From the NCBI GenBank assembly GCA_015680685.1, contig MNCI01004643.1:760-34292 (forward strand): 33,533 nucleotides of DNA, written 5' to 3'. A program made the position numbers and the translations under genes. This document shows, one piece after another, positions 1-10,630 of the stretch. The notes under the pieces are model-generated. The model was not told the origin of the DNA. It worked only from the letters and a program-made list of their open reading frames with translations, and searched no databases. Position 1 is the first letter of the stretch; each line of letters opens with the position of its first letter. This DNA comes from Gnetum montanum (lineage: Eukaryota > Streptophyta > Gnetopsida > Gnetales > Gnetaceae).

Positions 1-342
1 CTGCAAGGTTTATCCAAACAAGTTCGTCTTTATTGCCGTACACAACTTGGGTTCAGGTTACAAGCTGCTCGAATAAAGAGCCGTTCACTCTAGGACTCCT
101 ACTGCGGGCACATGGGGAAAAATTCTAACTCTGGAGTGATCAATCTGCCAGAGCTTTGCTACACTAGCCAGGATTGGGAAATGAAGGGAGTGCCGCCTCT
201 TATTTATAGAAATGGCGGCGCGACGCGATATCGCGTACGCGATATTGCAGGAGAAGACGCGATATCGCGTACGCGATATCGCATGGGATGCGATATCGCG
301 TCGGTCGCGATATCGCGGCCTAGTGTAAACCGCGTCTCATCA
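1..342 (-). mobile_element. Partial LTR, family B, minus orientation
   Basis: Read on the minus strand, an LTR begins at 342 with TGATGAGACGCG and runs off the left edge of the window. It contains a U3 array of GCGATATCGC and GCGTACGC palindromes (225-248 and a perfect 24-bp copy at 259-282), a TATA box TATAAATA at 201-208, and a downstream AATAAAGA-type poly(A) region near 28-35. The same sequence, in plus orientation, closes the window at 33286-33533. No polypurine tract abuts 342, so it is either a 5' LTR whose body lies to the left or a solo LTR. It is recognisably related to the outer element's LTR (shared 'ctccagagttaga' block after the TATA box). Confidence 0.8.
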
Positions 343-1463
343 AACATGTATCATTTTAGTTTATTTTTAGATTAGTTTGGGAATCCCAAAAGTTAGAATT
401 TTCAACCTAGAAAATGCTAAAAAAAAAATTAACTCCCTATCTAATACTAGCATCAACAACTTGGGAGGTTCAAAATTAACATCATTAACATTTGGGCTTT
501 CCATTTAACATTTTTCCATAGCTTTATGGGCTTCTTAGCATCATCTTGATAACATTTAGCCTTAGTTTGGGCATCAAACAATATCTTGAAAGTCCAAAAC
601 TTTAACATGAACAAAGAGGAAAAAGTTTTTCTAAGTACGACTAATGTTGATGCTAGGTTCAACATCAACATCAACATATGTGAAATCCACATTTTATCAT
701 TCAACAACTTCATTAGCAACATGCAATAGTGTCCATAGTCATCTTGTGCTTCTTAACAATATCTCAGTAGCATTCCATATCAGTTTGAACGTCAAATGGG
801 ATTCTAGAAGTTCAAACTACAACTTGGTCAAAATTCCAAAAATATCAATAACTATTGATGATGCTTTAGCATTAATGTCACCACTCTTGGGACCTATGCC
901 ATGCTTCCTTAATAGTTTTAACCATTGTTTAACATCATCCCTTGGCCACATGGGCTCCTCAACTTCATCTTGACATCATTCTACCTCATGTTAAGCATCA
1001 AGTAGGATCCTAGAGGTTCAAAACTTGATACTAGGTAAAACTGGAAAAATTTGTCTAACTTCTAATAATGCTAACATGTCAGCATCACCCTTTCTTGGAT
1101 CCATATTTGCCTAGTCTGCATAGTCAAACTTGCCAAGAACAAAGTCCAAACTAACTCAAAGCAAACTTCACTTATGAAATAGACCTTCCAATGTTATTCA
1201 TATGCCCCACAACCATCACAACTTCTTTAGGCTTCAATACTAGTGCTAACTTAGCATTTGTGTCAATTAAGCAACATTTGCATCAACCCTCTAGACTTAG
1301 AATTTTCCATGTTTTAGCGTTAATCTCTAGAGATAGAAATTTTCAACTGTAATGTAGCAATGACACTTATCCAAAACAACATTGTTTTGACCCCAACTTG
1401 ATTTTGGATTTCTCCTACAACTTCTCCATCCATATCCTCATGCTTCAAACTTCTAATTCCACT
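343..1463. repeat. Degenerate ~210-bp tandem repeat, no gene
   Basis: No credible gene is present. Corresponding blocks of the form 'atcaa...ggat(c/t)ctagaagttcaaaact' recur near 378, 574, 792 and 998, with a weaker copy near 1285. Spacing is about 204, 218 and 206 bases, then larger. Each block is followed by an A-rich stretch and an 'acttctaataatgctaacat'-like phrase. I infer an old satellite-like array that later received the outer element at 1464. ORFs here are short and share no motif. Confidence 0.5.
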
Positions 1464-1468
1464 CTTAT
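1464..1468. repeat. Target-site duplication, left (outer element)
   Basis: CTTAT directly precedes the 5' LTR and is repeated at 27383-27387 directly after the 3' LTR. It marks the outer element as one intact insertion event. Confidence 0.9.
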
Positions 1469-2348
1469 TGATGGGATGCGATATCGCATGGGTTGTGATA
1501 TCGCGTACGCGATATTGCGTCCGCTGCAATATCACATCCCCCGTGATATCGCGTACGCAATATCGCATCTTCCCCTGCGATATCGCGTATGAGATATCGC
1601 AGTCCGCCTTAATGTCTATAAATAAGAAGCGCCTCTCCCTTGTGTAGGCATTAGGACATTAGATTGTAGCTAGAATCTAGCAATTTTATCCCTCCAGAGT
1701 TAGATTATTTTCCCATGTATGCCTGCAGTGTGGTGAATGTAATTGTATGACATCCTTTATTCGTGTGTGACGTACTTGGACACGCACATGACCAGAAATA
1801 AAGATCGATATTACTTCATCATTGAAGCATTCACTTTGTTTATTTATTCATTTAAATGTTATTTACTACTTTTCTAATTAGTTCCTCTCATCCTTAAACT
1901 CCTAGGAACGCGGAATGAGTATGACTTGATTACGAGCATTTAAGTGTGATTGCTTGGTAACCCAGTGGCGTACCTAGGATCTGTGCTTGGTAATCCCAAT
2001 GGTAGTCATGCACGAAGTCCAAGATGTGTACAAATAATCAAGGAATGATTGCTCATCGCACTTAGGCTAGATTAGATTCTCTTATCCTTCCTCCTAGCTT
2101 AGCTTAGTTAATATTACTTTCCACTGCCTTCAGGAGTAGCATTAGATTAGGAACATATCATACACCTCACTCTGGACTAAACCATATGTGACAAAGCTAA
2201 TATTAGTCTAGGTGGGAAGACAATGAACTGTGACCTAAGGTTAACGATCTAGGTGCCACAACTAGTCCATCTGCAGAGTTCGACCAGATCGCACGTGAAA
2301 ATGCTCGTATTCGTATGGTTGAGTGTAGGGGTATCTCGCCAGTCATCA
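1469..2348 (+). repeat. 5' LTR of the outer element (880 bp)
   Basis: It runs from TGATGGGATGCG to GCCAGTCATCA. After the TATA box it matches 26585-27382 almost base for base (for example 'tgtgtgacgtacttggacac' in both). The distance from the first base to the TATA box is 148 bp here but 66 bp in the 3' LTR. That 82-bp difference equals the full length difference between the two LTRs and lies in the palindrome array. Confidence 0.93.
1475..1624 (+). promoter_or_regulatory. U3 palindrome array and TATA box, outer 5' LTR
   Basis: Roughly five modules of GCGATATCGC, or versions degraded by transitions (GCAATATCAC, GTGATATCGC), are joined in places by GCGTACGC-type centres. They are followed by 'ctataaataag' with TATAAATA at 1617-1624. 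GCGATATCGC and GCGTACGC are each self-complementary. The position just upstream of the TATA box suggests transcription-factor sites; which factor is unknown. Confidence 0.7.
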
Positions 2349-2349
2349 T

Positions 2350-2367
2350 AGGCATCATTGCTGGGGA
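2350..2367 (+). other. Primer-binding site, tRNA-Asp type (outer element)
   Basis: Directly after the 5' LTR, 'ggcatcattgctgggga' matches the tRNA-Asp 3'-end complement used by Athila elements (TGGCGCCGTTGCCGGGGA as I recall it). Apart from the first base, all differences are transitions of the CpG-decay kind. Confidence 0.75.
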
Positions 2368-2489
2368 CAGTGTTAGTTATCTAGATTAGTTATATCATAC
2401 AAGGTCGTTGTATAGGACTTAACAATATATCTTTTAGAAAGAAATAATTACAAAAAGTCACATACAAATTCACACACAAATTCACAACA

Positions 2490-4255
2490 ATGCCTATCCT
2501 ACAAGATCACGATAATGCCACACTTAGTGAGGAAGTTCATTGGAGAACCAACGAACTATATGACAATGAAGATTGGATTATACAACCTGAAGTGAGGGTT
2601 TCTTATAAACATGAACAAAAGAAATGTCATCCCAACACATGAAGACATAAATTACTTGATGACAATGAACCCCCACTAGCCACTACACGCTTAACACAAA
2701 TACAAGAGGCTGTTTGAATCTCACGTAGGCATCGTAAAGAGAGCCGACTACCCAGGCTCGATTTAAACAACTTTCCTACATTTTCAGGAGGCTATTGACG
2801 TAGACCAACATCAACATTTACAAGCCTTCTACGATGCCTACACATGGAATAACATTGATAATGGGTGGAAAAAACTTAAGCTCTTTCCCATGACACTCGT
2901 TGGCCAAGCAAAAGTATGGTATAGATCATTAAAACCAAATTCGATATGACACTGGTCAACAATGGTAGAAGTCTTTAATGAAAAATATCAAACCTACGCA
3001 GGAGTGTCAACCTTGAGAAAACAAATCTAAGGATGGAAACAAGCACAATATGAACCCTTGGACATGGCCTTAGAAAGATATTATGCACTATTAAACAACT
3101 GTCCAGGCCATGGGTTTTCCGAGGAAAGGCTAATGTACCATATTATTGATGGGCTACGTAATGAAACAAGAGAGACCTTAAGAATATATGCCCAAGGTCA
3201 ACTATATGAACTATGAATCCATCAAGTCCAAGAGCTTATTAAGCAGGTACCAAATAAAGAAGGAGAATTCGCTCGATGGGAGAGTGTTGAAAAACATCAA
3301 TGGGGCCAAAATTTCAACTCAACAAAGATTCATGATCATACAAAGGAGAGATCAACTAATCTCAAGGTGGAAACATCATCTTTGCCAATACAAAAATCAT
3401 TAGAAGAAGCCGAGGCAAAGATCAATAAGATGTTGGAATGGATGTATCAAAAGTGTGAAGAATTTATCAACAATATTGGAGATAGAGTTTTGACAACCCA
3501 AAAAGCAGGATAAAATAGTAGACATTCGGAAATAAGGGATAAAGAAAATAAGAGCTCAACTACCAATCATATGTATGAATGCAACATATGCCTGTACGAT
3601 CACCCTAGGGGCTAATGCCCAATATTGTTACATTTACGTGAGCATTGGGGAAGCACATTACATCCAGAGTTCGTACAGAGATACTGTGTTCGATCACAGT
3701 GGCAACAATCCTAGTCATGGGGGAGACCACCACTAGACTGGAGGCACCCTTCGTATCATCCAAACTCAAATGCTTATCTTGTTCAACCTCCTGTTTCTCC
3801 AACTGAACCAACGCACTTTATCTCACCACAGTACTATTCTCCACAATACTATCAGTTCATACCTCCAACACAACCGCCACCTTGTGCACCTTATACTCCT
3901 CCTAGTTTTCAGCATTTTCATCCTTTCCCTCCTTCCATAGTGCCACCAATTATTCCTAAGGTGTCTACACCACTGCAACAACCCACGAACCTCACTTGTG
4001 CTAATACTGCCAACAGTAATGAGAAACCTCAACAACATCAAAAGAACCCCTTCTTTAAACATGGCCGTAAGAAGGGACAACCTAATTCTGAGGCCACTGC
4101 ATCCTCCAACTCAGCACAAGTCCCACACTGTGATGCACCCTTACCTTGTAACCCAATGCCTCATGTAACTTTATCAAGGCCACCATCAAACACTCCAACA
4201 ACCATACGGCCCAATGAACGCAACCATGGGAGGCATCATCCTAATCCTTGCATAC
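2490..4255 (+). pseudogene. gag: gag of the outer element, 5' part (decayed, split by insertion)
   Basis: Gag would form the particle of the element. The likely start is the ATG at 2490. One frameshift near 2790 and several stops break the reading. Recognisable pieces are the retrotransposon gag core around 2790-3180 (motifs LKLFPMTLVGQAKVWYRSL and CPGHGFSEERLMYHIIDGL) and a helical stretch near 3400-3500. A short CX2CX3HX4C zinc-knuckle-like motif follows around 3570-3616 (CNIC, H, C; interrupted by a TAA). The remainder is a proline/tyrosine-rich tail up to 4255. The style is Athila-like. The Tat-like element inserted after the codon for Ile in 'NPCI'; the same frame resumes at 21545. Stops such as TAG and TAA fit C-to-T decay. 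Confidence 0.8.
4251..4255. repeat. Target-site duplication, left (inner element)
   Basis: CATAC precedes the inner 5' LTR and is repeated at 21540-21544. Confidence 0.9.
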
Positions 4256-5634
4256 TGAAACACCGTGAAAATTTTGAGGCCTCAGCGGTTCAGCAAAAGG
4301 CTACTGATCCAGACAAAGGGTCGCAACAAAGCACAACGCAACAAGTTCCTTTTTAGATGAAGGTCTATCCCACCACACTACGTAGCATAGTACAAGCAAA
4401 TTCCAGAAGACAGAGCAAAGCGACGGATGCACGGTGGCAAAAATTCCAACTTTGCAAGTTATCTGTTTCAAAAATCCTAACTTTTGGCAAATTACGCTGC
4501 ATTACGCTGCATAGCGTAACATCGCGTTATGTAGCATAATGTCAGGAAAGAGTACGCCGCAAACATCAGGGACGAAAAATGTACAAATCTTCCACAAACA
4601 CTTTGTTTTTCTTTACAGATGCGCTATTTTACGACGGACTATGCTATGAAGCATAATCTAGCGCAACGCAGTGTAAGCATGGGCAATGGTTCCTTAATAC
4701 AAGTAGTAGCAGTCTGCACGATGCGATACACTCTCCAGCATGTCGTTGCGTAACCCCTATTACCAAATTCCCAGTTTACGATGCATTACGCTTTAGTGCG
4801 TAAAGCAGTGTGGCGTCGTAAGCTTCAGCAACCACCACATCAAGTCAACGACATCTTGTAGGTTCAGGACATGCATCATCTAAACTGTGTTTTCCTCCTG
4901 ACCCTAACCTTATAAATGCTTCAGTTGACAAAGATCAAAGGGGGGGTGCAAAACTTTTTCGAGAAGGTTGGCAAAAATTTTTCTAGAGGAGGTTGGCAAA
5001 ACTTTTTCTTGGTGGGTTGGCGAAATTTTGCTTTCAAGGTTGGCAAAAGAGCAAAAACAAATCAGAAATCGAGGGAACGTCGGAGGTGATTGACAAGAAT
5101 TCTTGATCAGAAACAATCGACTACTAGATATTCTCCCACGGGTCTGACTTCCTTGCACCCAGATTGGCCATATCGAGGTAGATTGATCCTCGCTTGTTTT
5201 ACCTTTGCATAACTTTCTTGTTACTGGCATATGCTTCGTCTAAACTGAAGCCTGCCTAAAATTTTTGTATCAAACATATTGTTTTTTTTTATAAATTAGA
5301 TCCCAGATCTTGTGATCGTGTTCTCTACCAAATCTGATCTCTTGCATCCTAGTTAGACGGATCTGGCAATCTCATCTAAATCTTTTGCATTGTCTTCAAT
5401 TACTTTCGGGATTAACAAAATTTGCATTACTTTATAAAGAATCTCCATTTTTCCATCAAATTACTATCAAACCTTTTACTGATTAAATAAGTCTCTATCT
5501 GATCGACAAGACTGTTCAGGGCACCTCGGATTCATTTTTCTCTCTAGCATGGTCCTTGCACGGATCCGAGGTTACAACTGTGTACATGGACTTTCGTTCG
5601 GTATTTCCAACGACCGACATTTTCCGTCATTATA
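4256..5634 (+). repeat. 5' LTR of the inner element
   Basis: It starts TGAAACACCG and ends GTCATTATA (ancestral TTACA, as in the 3' LTR). U3 is studded with CpG-containing near-palindromes built on TTACGC/GCGTAA (about 4490-4830). A TATA box 'cttataaatgc' lies at 4909-4919, followed by a G run and four ~24-bp units containing GGTTGGC(A/G)AAA. Confidence 0.93.
4960..5050 (+). repeat. ~24-bp tandem repeat downstream of the TATA box (inner 5' LTR)
   Basis: Four units beginning 'ggttggcaaaa' or 'ggttggcgaaa' follow one another just downstream of the presumed transcript start. The 3' LTR has the same array at about 20868-20955, preceded by a longer G run (12 versus 7 G). Confidence 0.7.
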
Positions 5635-5640
5635 GTTTTC

Positions 5641-5658
5641 TAGTGCTAGAAGGAGGGC
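5641..5658 (+). other. Primer-binding site region (inner element)
   Basis: 'tagtgctagaaggagggc' lies 6 bases after the LTR end, where the primer site is expected. It resembles the (T)GGCGCTAGAAGGAGGG sites I recall for Tat elements. I am not sure which tRNA it matches. Confidence 0.55.
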
Positions 5659-5885
5659 CTTCATATCCGATCCGTATTTTACGGGTAGTCTTGTAAGCTG
5701 TCTGTACCCATTGGCAATCAACGTAAATGTAATACCTCTGAGGTTGTTTACGAAATTGAGTGGTGCAGATCAGTCGCTTCGACGATTCCTTTGGATTACT
5801 ACAAGATAAAAGCCCCTATTATTATCTTAGTTTGCCCTTTTTCTTCCTTCCGATCTCTACTTTTATTGTCACTATCACGTAAAAA

Positions 5886-8245
5886 ATGACTACATCAACT
5901 ATTGTCGTTGACACCACTAGCCTTGAGAACCCTTGGACCATGTAGGTCATGCTTACCACGGTCGAGCAACCACTTAGTCCAGGGCGACCACGCTGCTCCC
6001 TCAAGCTACAAAACAAGGAGCTTGAGGAACAGGCTCAACGCAGGGAAAGCTACAATTTCCTCTATGCTAAGTTAGCAGCAAACTTGCCTATGTACCCGTA
6101 AGAGCTCGAGGAAAAACGAGAGTACGAGCTCATGTACTGCGACGGGAAAAAACTCATTCCTATGCCTACCACTTTCATACCCTTGATGGATCAACAAAGG
6201 TGGATTCTGGATCAAATGTTAATGGCACAGACATCGCCATAAGAACTAAACACCTTGTTCCACAATGAAACGCTTCACGACGGACAAGACGATCTAGAAT
6301 CTCACTCTGAGGGAGGTAGCCATGTCGATTTCACCATGGCCCCTCCCTCAACAATGTCTCGTGTAAATCCATTATTCATGGTCACTACACCTTTGATGTT
6401 ATCTAACACCGATTGGGTCCCACGTTCACCGCGTTTACATTTTCTCTCTCCGACCACCTTCCCAGGTAAAGGTCCATCATAGATCATTCCTTGGCAGGCG
6501 TGATTACCTAACTCGCCTCATTGTGTGCCTATGCCTATGCCACCGCATGTGCATGCGATACCTGCAATGCCAACCATGCTCCCGATTCACACGATAGAGC
6601 CTGCCACCACAGCATGGTGGGCTCTCAACTTGTCTCTTGTTGCGCATCCTGCGCAAATGCACCACCATCCCCATCTTCAAAGCTGCATCCCACAAGTGCT
6701 AAACCCAGTTGCAGGAAAACTGCCCATGCCTCCAGCTACACAAATAGCGTACCTAATGGCGCAACCGATGTTGGTTCCCTCATCTGCACTAACCACCAGA
6801 TGGTGGATGCCGCAAGCAACACTGCCTACAGGGACTATTCCGATAGCACCAACCATCGGCCAAGCTGTTGCCTCTATGCTGCCACCCAATGTGGCTCCCC
6901 CTCAGCTCCACAGACGACATCGTCGTCTACAGGTCTGGATCAAGCCTTCCAGCTCATCCAGACTCTTACAGAAGAAGTCAAGAATCTCAAGGCTGCTGGC
7001 TCTGACAAGGTACAAGTCATGGATTTCTACCATGATGATCCTATTAGCCCAGTAGTCCCAGTCCTGTCGTTGCCACCCTGGATGCCCCTTCCCCATTTCA
7101 CAAAATACAAGGGGGAAGGTGATCCCAACGCCCACCTCCTCACTTTCAGGTCAAAGTCCTTATTGCTGCAACCATGGCTGCATACTATAATCTGTGTCTT
7201 TGCCATGTCCTTAACAGGTAAAGCTTTGGATTGGTATCCAGCACTTCCACGCGCTTCCATTTCAACTTTGGAAGAGCTGTTAACCCAGTTTGTGACCCGC
7301 TTTAAATACAACCTGAAGCCAGAAGTCACATTGGACCAGCTCATGGGAGTTAATCAAGACCCGCACGAGTCAGTCCAAAAGTTCATACAGTGGTGAAACG
7401 CCACCTTGAATGAAATCTGTGAACCCATCGTGAAGGCCCATCTACTAGCAATCTTCAAGGGAGCAGTCAACGACTTTGTCAAGTCTAAGCTGTATTACCT
7501 TGCCCCCCATTCCCTCAGCCAAGCCTTTGCTCAAACTAAGAGCATCTAAGATGCGGTGGAGGCTAGTAAAGATCCTGCATATCTGGCCTACAAAAATGCC
7601 CACAGCAAGGGTAAGGACAAAGGCAAAGTCACAACGATGACAGTGGCGGCGGTTGCTGAAGGGGCCAAGAAGAAAAATAAAAATAACAAGAAAATAACTA
7701 CGGAGCCAACTGAGCTGACAACTAGCTTGAATGACACCGATCAAGAAGCTTCTTCTGCCCCTGAAGCATCTCCACAACCAAGGCTGAGATTTGAGCTTAA
7801 AGACCATTTAAATTACACAACTCTTCCTGTAAAGCCTTTAGAACTCCTGAAGCAATTATTGGGAACCGGCCACATTCGACACAAAGCGGTGTCCGAGGAG
7901 GCTCTGAAATGCCACAAGCGTCACTGCGAACTACTCAAGCACCCCTCCTTAGCCCAACCTAATGAACCGCCTATGCCTAAGAACTTTAAGTTAGATCGAT
8001 TCTATGACTACCACCAATTGTGCGGCCATGACACGGACTACTGCTGGGTGTTGAAGGATGACATCCAACGTCTGATAGATCAAGGTTACCTAATCTTAGA
8101 TAGCAGTAGCCCGACACGCCTAGAAAACCAAGCCATGCATGTGTACCAAGATCCGTTGAATGCAAACAATGCAGGGTACACAATCAACATGGTAGGAGTA
8201 GAGGGCGATAGTCAGACGCAACCAAGGCAGCCTTTTGTGTTATGA
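5886..8245 (+). pseudogene. gag: gag of the inner Tat-like element (decayed)
   Basis: Gag would assemble the particle. The ATG at 5886 opens a frame that continues, with in-frame stops, through a charged helical region (LQNKELEEQAQRRES) and a Pro/Met-rich linker to about 6920. There a frameshift moves the reading to the frame starting at 6521. The gag core follows at about 7080-7520 (HFTKYKGEGDPNAHL, LTGKALDWY, LMGVNQDPHESVQKF). It is interrupted by a TGA at 7394 and a TAA at 7547, both explained by CGA and CAA decay. The C-terminal block GHDTDYCWVLKDDIQRLI near 8028-8080 is the Tat version of the Gag cysteine motif. Length is about 785 codons. Confidence 0.85.
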
Positions 8246-8663
8246 ATGCAACCTCACTCGACCCGAGCAACAAGACTGTCAATGTCGAAGAGTGGCACTC
8301 CAAGGCACCCTTTCATCCTTTCGAAATTCATCTCAGAACACTTCCTGATAGCCCTCAGTCATTAAAGCCGTGGCCCAGCCCGCGCCTACACCTAAGGTAC
8401 CCTTAGTCATCAGAGTGACAAAACTATCAACCACCATTCCTGCGTAGGGGAAATCTAAGTCAAACCCTCCCACTGTCACTGTTGATGCGGCCAAGGGCCC
8501 TTTTACGCTGGGGTTACCCAAACCTCAACCCCTCGCTTCTACATCTTTAGCCCCACCTATCAAGAACAAATAGATTACACAAAAACAATTATCTCTCCCA
8601 AGCCAAAGGAAGCGTAACCCTCAGCCAAATGTCGCTCCTCCCCGCAAAATTTGCCTCTTAGGG
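8246..8663 (+). pseudogene. gag-protease linker (decayed)
   Basis: Reading shifts frame twice here. The frame-3 portion from about 8450 gives a Pro/Ser/Thr-rich stretch and then a basic cluster (SQRKRNPQP) that runs in frame, through one TAG and one TGA, into the protease region. This is a disordered linker between Gag and protease; no fold is recognised. Confidence 0.45.
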
Positions 8664-9593
8664 TGAATGGAAGAGGAAAAGGGTGACAAACAGCCCAATC
8701 ATGGGCAAGATTTCTTTGATGCCCTGGCACAAGTCAAACAAGCTCTAAAACAAAAAAATACAACATTGAGCCTTTATGATTTACTTATGACGTCGCAGAC
8801 ACATCGTGAGGCTATGGTTCGCATGCTAACGTCCATACCTGTGGACGAAAGCCTGCTGGCAGATGAAGAAGAAATTCACTCCATCATGCTTCCCTCCACC
8901 GCTAAAAAAACAGAGCCGACCCCGTTGACCTTTCGTGACGAATAAATTAAGGATGATGTTGAGGGTCAAGTGACAACGACACCCATGTTCATCACCATCC
9001 GGGTCGGCCAACACCGAATCTGGAGGGTACATGTAGATGATGGGGCAGCCACTAATGTCATCCCTTATCCCATAGTAGATAGATTAGGCCTGATCGATCA
9101 GATTAGTCCTACAACAATGTCATGTCTAAAGTCGTTCAACGGGACATGGGTGCAGGTCAAAGGGACCATCCATATCAACTTTGTGGCAGGGGACCAATTC
9201 CCCACAGACACCACGTTTATCGTGGTCGAGGAAATGCCTGGATTCAATTTGATTCTTGGGAGGTCTTGGTTAGCCCAACTGAGAGCAGTTTCATCATCCA
9301 TTCATCAAGAAATCCATTTTCCTTACACAGGAGGAGAAGTGGTTATTCGTGGTGATGAAATAACCCCACAGGCCGTTAATAACATAGAGACGGAACAAGG
9401 GTCAGAGATTGAAACACTTGAGAATCCATCCCCTGTCCAAGTACCCGAGCAAGCCAAAACTGTGGCTGATGATGGTATGACTTGAGCTAAACTACCGTTC
9501 CCAGAGGAAGATTGCGACGTGAACGGGAAGGGCCATAAATCTCCCCATCCTTATGCGTCGTTGAAAGTCAAAGCAATTAAGAAACAGTTACGG
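8664..9593 (+). pseudogene. pro: Aspartic protease region of the inner element
   Basis: Retropepsin-like protease that would process the polyprotein. The frame runs from the linker through 8667-8945 (helical, DFFDALAQVKQALKQ) over a TAA into 8970-9485. It continues past a TGA for about 36 further codons to the stop at about 9591. The active-site block is VHVDDGAATNVIP near 9030-9070 (D-D-G-A in place of D-[ST]-G-[SA], as often in Tat/Athila). The second signature is FNLILGRSWLA near 9243-9280. The protease fold appears complete. The tail past 9485 should lead to the sense 5' splice site, which I could not fix. Confidence 0.8.
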
Positions 9594-10326
9594 AGTTAGC
9601 AATGTTGCCTAAATAGTATGGTCTCATCATCCATTCTATTTACACTTACCGCCTATACTTCTTATGTTTACACATATGCTTACGCTTTCCACCAGTTTAT
9701 CTCATTACGCTCATGTTTATCTTTGTGTTTAGCTTTACATTTCTATTTGCTTACTCCTACAACGCAAACGCACGAAATGGCCCTAAACTAATGACTTCAT
9801 TTACGAGTGGCACCTGAATCAGCTACGGCCCGAAACGGCCTTAAACTAGCAATTTCACTTACTCTTTGTATCTAAGTCCCATTTACACTTTAAATGCAAA
9901 TTTCATTCATGCTTTATACCGGAATCCAATTTACGCTTACTCTTCATACCTTAAACTATCCAAGGCCCGAAATGGCCTTAAACTAGCAATGTCGTTTACG
10001 CTTGGCACCTTAAAATACTAAAAAAAATAGGGGGCCTGAAATGGCTTTAAACTATACAAGGCCCAAAATGGCCTTAAACTAGCAATGTCATTTATGCTCT
10101 ACATTTAGAAAATTTAACAACCCGCAAACTAGTAACCACATTGACGCTACACTTTTAAAACTTGCCACAATTTATCTTAACATTAAAACCTATGATACGT
10201 TTTACATAAACAGAAAACAATAAAAAGGACATTAAAATTCATACCGAAACTTGCTTCAAATACGTTAAAAGATAGAAATATAGTCTCTTGTCTTGTTACA
10301 CCACAATAAAACTTGAGGCTAATTCA
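9594..10326 (+). repeat. Noncoding spacer with 'gaaatggccttaaactagcaa' repeats
   Basis: There is no coding potential. The phrase GCCCGAAATGGCCTTAAACTAGCAA and close variants occur at about 9774, 9824, 9969, 10035 and 10059, usually followed by '(t)tc(a/g)tttacgc'. Related phrases recur on the other side of the antisense gene (about 14797 and 14978) and after integrase (from 18626). This is probably intron sequence on the sense strand and the 3' flank of the antisense gene. Confidence 0.6.
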
Positions 10327-10551
10327 TTACACATCCCCCTTACTACCACTATCTCTTGTATTTCCTAATCCAACTTCTACTCCGAGGAGGTCATCCTTGT
10401 AGAGGACACCCTTTGCACGAGGAACTCCTTCATAAGGGCGGTCCTCTTCGTGAGATCCTTCAGCACGCTCTATTTCCTGTAAACCCTCTTCATGAGGACC
10501 ACCACCACCTTTGTTAGTTTCATCCTGTCGAGGAATCTCCCCAGGTCATTC
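10327..10551 (-). other. Antisense gene exon 7 (terminal)
   Basis: Acceptor CGTCTGACCGCAG|GAATGA. It gives 74 codons of acidic/glycine-rich sequence ending GSKGDV and TAA. The exon 6 to 7 junction is phase 0. One TGA (from CGA) lies at the second codon. Confidence 0.68.
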
Positions 10552-10630
10552 CTGCGGTCAGACGTGGTGCATAGATTAACATCGTCATCAAAACTAGGTA
10601 TAACAAAAATGTAACAATACTGCAACTTAC

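Noticed and set aside
225-282. Palindromic repeats considered as CRISPR or a bacterial operator array
   Set aside because: There are no unique spacers of constant length, the context is a plant LTR upstream of a TATA box, and no bacterial genes are present.
6525-7055. Long ORF overlapping gag treated as a separate gene
   Set aside because: Its first two thirds are the gag linker in the correct frame and its end is the shadow of the frame that carries the gag core. It is one gag with a frameshift near 6920.
7027-7344. Minus-strand ORFs over the gag core and protease (also 7445-7807, 9098-9301)
   Set aside because: They are complements of well-supported sense coding sequence, with no motifs or splice sites of their own.
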